Assembly: GCF_000321225.1 (NCBI RefSeq)
Contig: NW_004451502.1
Location: 352,775-416,774 of the forward strand
Length of the DNA: 64,000 bases
Origin: Odobenus rosmarus divergens
Taxonomy: Eukaryota; Chordata; Mammalia; Carnivora; Odobenidae
Direction of reading: 5' to 3'
Made by a program: the position numbers and the translations under genes. The notes beneath the pieces were generated by a model. It worked only from the letters and a program-made list of their open reading frames with translations, was not told the DNA's origin and did no database searches. This document shows positions 58,250 through 64,000 of this stretch, one piece after another (positions within the stretch are counted from its first letter, which is position 1; each line of letters opens with the position of its first letter).

Positions 58250-59135
58250 GAAAACTAGAAAGGGCAAGTTTTATTTGGCAGGCACAATAAATGACAGCTA
58301 TTTTTTTAACATTTAAAATAAAAAGTGGAATTTAAAAGTAAGGTGTAGGATGTGTGATACACTTGTCTTCACCCCTTCCCCTACTTTTTCTTTTTCTAGC
58401 TAACTTTTACTCATCGCTCAGGATCAATGTGAAGGTCACTTTTCTAAAGGAGCTTCTGGCCTCCCTCCAACTGAATTTCCTCTGTTACATATTCACAGGA
58501 CACTCTGTTCCTCTCCTTTGAAATTACAGTTGTAATTTATTGCTTTGAAATTATGTAATTGTAACTTTCAGAAGAAATATGAAATAGAAATCCAAAATGG
58601 GCTATATTTATCTTACAGTTAAGTATATATCCAGCTTCTAAAAATTTTAAAGACTCCATAGTAAGTTGAGAAAATAAAAATGACTGATAGATTTAATAAT
58701 GCTTGATTGATATCAAAAATTAAAAAAAAAGAGAGAAAATGCTCCAAAATGGTTCTAGTGGATTATTTAAGGATTGAGATTATACATGATATTTTTTTTG
58801 GATTCACATTTAAGTCTCTATACACATATTTTACTAGTTTTATAAAGTAACTATTTATCAGCTATATAATCAGAAAATCAGTCACTATCTTACAAACTGT
58901 GGCAACAGGAGTTGATAATGGAAAAATAATAAATGGAAAAAAATAATTTAATAGACTTTTCCAAATTATTACTGGCTGAGGAAGAAAATGAATGAAAAAT
59001 TGAAGGAATTTATCCAAAATAATCTGAAGGCACGTGACTCTAAAGAGAATCCTTCCATTTCAGAACATACTGTAAAAAAAAAAATTGTTTACATTTATAA
59101 CATATGTTTTAAATGAAAATAAAAGTTATATTCTC
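58250..59135. other. AT-rich unique DNA, no gene seen
   Basis: No element or exon identified. Confidence 0.45.
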
Positions 59136-59139
59136 GAAA

Positions 59140-59260
59140 GAGGAATCAATAATCTAGTCTCCATTCCTGGTTTTGCCACTAACTTCTGGTGAACAGTAAG
59201 TTTAGCTTTCAGAGCCTAAGTATTTGTAATCTATGAGAACAGTGAACTATATTTTTCTAT
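59140..59260 (+). repeat. MIR-like fragment
   Basis: 'ctccattcctggttttgcca' followed by 'ctaacttctggtgaa' and 'gagcctaagtatttg' resemble the MIR tRNA-like and core parts. Weak. Confidence 0.45.
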
Positions 59261-59649
59261 CTTTAATATCGTATCTTTCCCAACTTTCCAGATTCACAGA
59301 AGGGATTGGCTGAGTTTAGGAAAGGACTGAGGAAATCCCATCTGTAGATTCCATATTAGTCTACATCTATGTTTGCATTGGTGGCAGGTGCGAGGGAGAA
59401 TAAAAATGAAGTTTATGTGATTCATCAGGACTCATTAAACAAGGACTAAATGTGACAGGACCTGACATTTCCAGGTTCCTGCCAAGTAGACAGGCTGACA
59501 AATCAAAGAATGTATGACTAGATTATGGCCTCTGCAGGAAAGTAGGTATAGCTTTAAACTTTATATATACCAGAGAGCAACTGACTCGTGATTTCAGGGA
59601 CTTAAATTACTTTCAGAGAGCTTGACATCCAAAATGAAGACAAGTTCTT

Positions 59650-59850
59650 TTTTTTTTTTTAAGATTTTATTTATTTATTTGAGACAGAGAGTGAGCACAT
59701 GAGTGGGGAGAGGAGCCGAGGGGGAGGGAAGGGGAGAGGGAGAGAACCTCCAGTCCACTGAGCTGATCTCAATCCCACGACACAAGATCATGACCTGAAC
59801 TGAAACCAAGAGTCAGACGCTCAACTGACTGAGCCACCCAGGTGCCCCAG
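59650..59850 (-). mobile_element. CAN SINE, minus strand
   Basis: T12, 'aagattttatttatttattt', 'gagacagagagtgagcacat', G-rich middle, 'caagatcatgacctgaactg', 'aaccaagagtcagacgctca', head end 'gagccacccaggtgcccc'. TSD gaagacaaRttctt at 59636-59649 and 59851-59864 with one difference. Confidence 0.96.
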
Positions 59851-59958
59851 GAAGACAAATTCTTGACTTAAACAGATACATGTTTCCCTGTAGTTGTTCT
59901 GTTGTTTGTTGTGGCTTGTTTATAAAACAGATTTAATTAGTTGTGGTATGATATTCTA

Positions 59959-60168
59959 TTTTTTAAAATATTTTACTTCTTAAAAGAGAGACAGAGACAG
60001 AGAGCAAGCAGGGGTGGGGCAGAGGGAGAGGGAGAGAGTATCTCAAGCAGGCTCCCCGCTAAGCGCAGAGCCTGACACAGGGCTCAATCTCACAACCCTG
60101 AGATCATGACCTGAGCTGAAACCAAGAGTCTGACGTTTAACTGAATGAGCCACCCAGGCACCCACCCA
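59959..60168 (-). mobile_element. CAN SINE, minus strand
   Basis: Decayed tail 'ttaaaatattttacttctta', (GACAGA)n, 'caggctccccgctaagcgca', 'gggctcaatctcacaaccct', head end 'gagccacccaggcaccc'. Perfect 15-base TSD tggtatgatattcta at 59944-59958 and 60169-60183. Confidence 0.96.
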
Positions 60169-60183
60169 TGGTATGATATTCTA

Positions 60184-61620
60184 ATACAGTAATACTAAAA
60201 ATGGTCATAAATTTCACAGATGAGCACAAAGATAACTTCTTAAAAGTAAAAGAAATCCACTTTCATTTAGTATACAGTTTACTCCATTTACATTTTACTT
60301 CACATTTTTTTCTCAAAAGGAAACTTCCACAGCTCACGGAAAATATCGTAACTCAATTCAAATAAGACCTGAGCTTATTGACCGACCTGAAGGATCACCC
60401 ACAGAGGCCCACTGTCTGGCAAATGCATCCATGTTTTGTATTCCTGAAGATAAGTTTAGCTAATTTGCACTTTCTCCTGCAACTCTGCTAATGACATCAG
60501 GATTATCTTCCTCTACTCTCTACAATCAGATTTTTAAAATAACTCAAAAAAAACTAAAAAATATTATACTTATCAAGCAGTTACAGTAGGAAGAACACTG
60601 GTAATTGAAAAATTAATGGATCTTGATGTTTTTATTGCTAAAAGAAACCTGATATTTTTTTTCGAGTAGCAAAAGAAAGCCTAAATACCTACTAATAAAA
60701 AGACTCCATTTTAAAGCTAGTTTAGAAGAGGAGAAGAGACTGCATGTGACTGATGGGAGAGAAGCAGCCCTGGGGACCTTGTTAAGATCCCTGAAGTCAT
60801 ATACCAGGTGAATGTTTTTATTGAAATTTGCTAATAATAAAACCACTGCTTTTGCTTTTGTAAGTTGAGGCATCATCAGATCCCCTACGTATTCTGAGGC
60901 CAAGATCTAAGCAAGAAGGATGGCCAGTCTGCACAGTTTCCCACTAGCTTACCACAGCTAGAGGAACAAGAATAATTGTCAGTGTGATATTGTTCAGCAG
61001 AATCATTACTTTTGCAGAGAGGAAGGCCCTGTCTCCTGGTCTCAGAGGGAGACCTTTCCTTTTCCTCCTCAGGTAGGAAAAGACAGGGCCCTCGTTTCTT
61101 ATTTTTTATTTTCTTTTAGTATTTTTTTCCCTCTGACTATCTAATGATTTTGGAAGATATGTGTGGGTTTTTTGGTTATTGTTGATGAATTAGAGAAGGC
61201 AATTAAATAGAGATACTCTATATGTTATTAAAAATTAATGTCCAAAACAAAATATGTTCTTAATCTCGTATTTATAAAAATATGAGTAATCAACTTATTT
61301 TTAAATAAGGCAGTGGCCATTTTGAAAATCTCTTCTAAGTAGTTAAATCTAGTCAATCTAGTCACTTGATGACATTCTTTCTTACTGAAGAGAGTGCATC
61401 TGATTAAAAGTGGATTTGAATCCTCGTGAGACTGCCTTCCCTTCTTACCACAGGAGGCCGGTCCTACCCCCCCTCTTCAGCCAGCTCTCGGTGTCTGTCA
61501 GCCTTCCAGGTGCACATTCATTCATGACGGACGATCACATCTTGGCCTCCCACTGAACCAATGTGTTTATACAGGTGTGGCTCCAGAGTCTCTTGGAACA
61601 TAATTCGTTCCCTAAGAGTA
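60184..61620. other. unique DNA, no gene seen
   Basis: No repeat is identified. The minus-strand frame 60613-60903 (96 codons) has no recognisable domain and no splice or promoter support. Confidence 0.4.
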
Positions 61621-61625
61621 GGTGT

Positions 61626-61957
61626 TATGATTTGAACGTTTGTGTCCTCCCCAAATTCAGATTATGGAATTCCAACCCCCCGTGTGGTGGTATCAGGTCA
61701 CGAGGATAAGCTCTCACAAATGGGATTAGTGCCCTTACAAGAAGAAGTCACACACTTAGCTGGCTCTCCTTTCGCCATATGAGGATGCATGAAGGAGCGG
61801 CCATCTGCAACCTGGATGATAGTCCTAATTAGAACCTGACCATGCTGGAATCATGACCCCAGATTTCCACACCCCAGAATTCTGAAAAATAAATGTCTGT
61901 TGTTGATAAGTCACCCAGTTGATGGTATTTTGTTACAGCAGACCAAGCTAAGACAGT
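61626..61957 (+). repeat. MaLR-type solo LTR
   Basis: Starts 'tgttatgatttgaacgtttg', then 'tgtcctccccaaattcagat', 'gggattagtgcccttacaag', 'ccatatgaggatgcatgaag', then the polyadenylation end 'ataaatgtctgttgttgata' and 'gatggtattttgttacagca', finishing 'ccaagctaagaca'. This is the layout of MaLR LTRs (non-autonomous relatives of ERVL). No internal region flanks it, so it is a solo LTR, decayed and noncoding. Confidence 0.8.
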
Positions 61958-61989
61958 AAGTCTTACAAGGAGGTATTACTGTCCCTATT

Positions 61990-62190
61990 AATAGAGCTAA
62001 CATTTGTTGAACATTCCTTAAATATCAGGCTCTATGCTAAGTGCTTTATGTGCAATTACTCTTTTAATCCCCTTTACAACTCCATGAAATAGGATCTATT
62101 ATTATCTCACATTACAGATAAGAAATGGATCTCAGATAGGTCACAGAGCTGCTAAGTCATAGCGCAGAGACTCAAACTAATCCCAGAACA
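61990..62190 (+). repeat. MIR element
   Basis: 'tgttgaacattccttaaata', 'tcaggctctatgctaagtgc', 'cttttaatcccctttacaac', 'cattacagataagaaatgga', 'ggtcacagagctgctaagtc'. One of the best-preserved MIRs in the window. Confidence 0.85.
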
Positions 62191-62199
62191 CTCTGTGAA

Positions 62200-62835
62200 A
62201 CTGCCTCCCCTGTGTGGGGATTCTAACCACTGGTTTCTCTCTTTTCTGTTTCAGCAAAGGGGTATAGGTTTTTGCTTGTTTTATTTTTACATTTATCTTT
62301 TAACTTTTGTTTACTTCAGAAAGAGACCTCGTTTGGCTAAGGGAGGACCTAAATTACAAAAAGGTTAGCATCGCAGGAGACTGCATAAGTCATTTCACTA
62401 AATGTGCCTTCAGTTCATAGATCTTATGACTCATATGTAGCCAGACACAGGAAAACTGTAAAGATTCAGCTTGTTAGGGTGACATAACTGAGACATCTCT
62501 GTTTCCCGGGACATAAACTGAGATTAGAAGGCGCAGAGAGCAATAGGGATTTACCTCTTGAACATAAATGTTTTAATTGTTTTAGCTCCTTTCAAAAATA
62601 ATCTGAATGAAAAATGACTCTCCACTGTAGGGAGACTAGCAGAATGGTAGCAGAAAATGTTTATGACTTACTTCTTTTTTCAATTTTACCCAAGAAATCA
62701 ACCTGTAAAACACATGTATGCTGGTGGTGGTGGTCAACTTGTACCACAGTTTGTGTGGAGAAGGCAGCAAATCCACCCACACTTACACACACGAGAGTAC
62801 GGACGGCATGAAGACAAAGCAGCTGACAGAAGAAA
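62200..62835. other. unique DNA, no gene seen
   Basis: A short GGT repeat lies near 62,722-62,733. Three overlapping frames at 62614-62936 are chance frames that run into a SINE. Confidence 0.4.
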
Positions 62836-62847
62836 GGAGGGAGATAT

Positions 62848-63018
62848 ATTTTTTTAAAGATTTTATTTATTTATTTGAAAGAGAGAAAGAGAGCGAAAGC
62901 ACGAGCAGGGGGGTAGGGACAGAGCAGGCAGCCTGATGTGGGACTCGATCCCAGGACCCTGAGACCATGACCTGAGCCGAAGGCAGACGCTTCACCAACT
63001 GAGCCGCCCAGGCGCCCT
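62848..63018 (-). mobile_element. CAN SINE, minus strand
   Basis: 'taaagattttatttatttat', (GA)n, shortened middle, 'gggactcgatcccaggaccc', 'aaggcagacgcttcaccaac', head end 'gagccgcccaggcgccc'. TSD ggagggagatat at 62836-62847 and 63019-63030. The part between the GA run and the head is shorter than in other long copies. Confidence 0.96.
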
Positions 63019-63341
63019 GGAGGGAGATATTTTTAAGACTATTTCTCCACCGCCATTCTTGAAAACCTTTAATGAGAATGTTAGCTATAATTAGGATCTC
63101 CCCTTATCAAGAGATAAGAGATTGGCAAAATTCTTCTATAAAGAGTGAGATAATAAATATTTTAGGCTTTGAAGGCTAGTTGGTTTCTATCACAACTATT
63201 CCATTCCGCCGTATTTTAGCACAAAAGCGGCCACAGACGTATTTAAACAAACGGGAATGGCTTTATTCCGATAAAACCACAAACACTGGCAACCAGGCTG
63301 TGGGCCATAGTGTGAAATCCCTGGTCTAGATAACTGAGATT

Positions 63342-63528
63342 TAGGGGCGCCTGGGTGGCTCAGTTGGTTAAGCGACTGCCTTCGGCTCAGGTCATGACCC
63401 TGGAGTCACGGGATCGAGTCCCGCATCGGGCTCCCTGCTCGGCGGGGAGTCTGCTTCTCCCTCTGACCCTCTTCCCCTCTCATGTATTCTCTGTCTCTCA
63501 AATAAATAAATAAAATCTTTTAAAAAAA
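63342..63528 (+). mobile_element. CAN SINE, plus strand, young-looking
   Basis: 'ggggcgcctgggtggctcag', 'ttcggctcaggtcatgaccc', 'cccgcatcgggctccctgct', tail (aaat)n-aaaatctttt-A7. Perfect 15-base TSD tagataactgagatt at 63327-63341 and 63529-63543. Confidence 0.98.
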
Positions 63529-63729
63529 TAGATAACTGAGATTCAGAAATATGAATACTTCCAATAAAATGAACGGAACCTGTTTAATAATAAAATCTCA
63601 AAGATGAAAGTGATTACTGAGGAAGTATGTGCTAATATTCTTCCTGTTATTTATGGGTCTAAACACAAGAAAACAAACAATGCATTCTATAGCTTGAGGT
63701 AGTAAAGTCCAATCAAGAAAGAGAGTTTT

Positions 63730-63902
63730 GGAATGCCTGGGTGGCTCAGTCGGTTAAGCGTCTGCCTTTGGCTCAGGTCATGATCCCAGGGTCCTGGGAT
63801 CGAGTCCCACATCGGGCTCCTTGCTCAGCAAGGAGCCTGCTTCTCCCTCTGCCTGTCTCTGTCTCTCTTTCTCTAATAAATAAATAAAATCTTAAAAAAA
63901 AA
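63730..63902 (+). mobile_element. CAN SINE, plus strand
   Basis: 'ggaatgcctgggtggctcag', 'tttggctcaggtcatgatcc', 'cccacatcgggctccttgct', 'tctgcctgtctctgtctctc', tail (aaat)n-aaaatctt-A9. TSD gaaWgagagtttt at 63717-63729 and 63903-63915 with one difference. Confidence 0.95.
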
Positions 63903-63931
63903 GAATGAGAGTTTTATTTTTTATTATTTTT

Positions 63932-64000
63932 TAAAAGATTTTATTTATTTATTTGAGACAGCGAGAGCAAGAGAGAGAAAACACAAGCGGGGAAGGGCAG
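63932..64000 (-). mobile_element. CAN SINE, minus strand, cut by the window end
   Basis: 'aaaagattttatttatttat', 'ttgagacagcgagagcaaga', then GA-rich sequence up to the edge. Only the tail and CT-rich (here GA-rich) part is visible. Starts about 30 bases after the end of the oppositely oriented copy at 63730-63902. Confidence 0.93.

Noticed and set aside
60613..60903. 96-codon minus-strand frame
   Set aside because: No domain, Lys/Ile-rich end in AT-rich DNA, no splice or promoter context.
1..64000. CRISPR array, operon, phage or plasmid features
   Set aside because: No regularly spaced direct repeats, no prokaryotic gene density, and the repeat content is clearly mammalian.

Overview
The window is nuclear DNA of a carnivoran mammal. 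About two dozen copies of the tRNA-Lys-type CAN SINE are scattered on both strands. They have a head like 'gcctgggtggctcag', an (aaat)n-aaatctt tail and flanking target-site duplications (TSDs). Carnivore-type LINE-1 3' ends are also present. The long SINEs lack the 'gggatccctgggtggcgcag' head of the dog SINEC_Cf and the internal 'gacagctcagagcc' block of cat copies. By inference the source is a non-canid caniform (bear, seal or mustelid group) rather than dog or cat.

No protein-coding gene or structural RNA gene can be demonstrated. All long reading frames are short, lack recognisable domains, and either lie in repeats or look like chance. The one possible exception is at the extreme left edge: an open frame to base 218, followed by a polyadenylation-like signal, could be the end of a terminal exon. 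Otherwise the window is intergenic or deep intronic.

Layout. 1-9 kb: mostly unique AT-rich DNA with a C-rich G-quadruplex-type tract, an L1 3' end inserted into an older L2, an MIR, an ancient interspersed repeat and CA microsatellites. 9-27 kb: CAN SINEs with clear TSDs, L1 3' ends, several MIRs, two small tandem duplications, a (TTTG)n run, an A-rich tract, and a SINE that appears to carry a 33-base 3' transduction. 27-31.5 kb: nothing identifiable. 31.5-40 kb: an old L1 ORF2 remnant with a nested SINE, an LTR tail, three SINEs on the minus strand, and an old minus-strand LINE that has been split by an inverted copy of a 210-base local unique segment. 40-48 kb: MIR and L2 relics plus an L1 with the classic twin-priming (5' inversion) structure. 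48-64 kb: L2, L1 (one internally deleted), an old L1, a MaLR-type LTR and a dense cluster of CAN SINEs up to the right edge, where the last copy is cut by the window end.

Most interesting: the near-identical 210-base inverted repeat (36425-36634 and 38218-38427), the SINE with a double poly(A) tail (24472-24718), the twin-primed L1 (44499-45793), and the possible terminal exon at 3-218. No new gene system is visible; the interest here is in mobile-element and rearrangement history.
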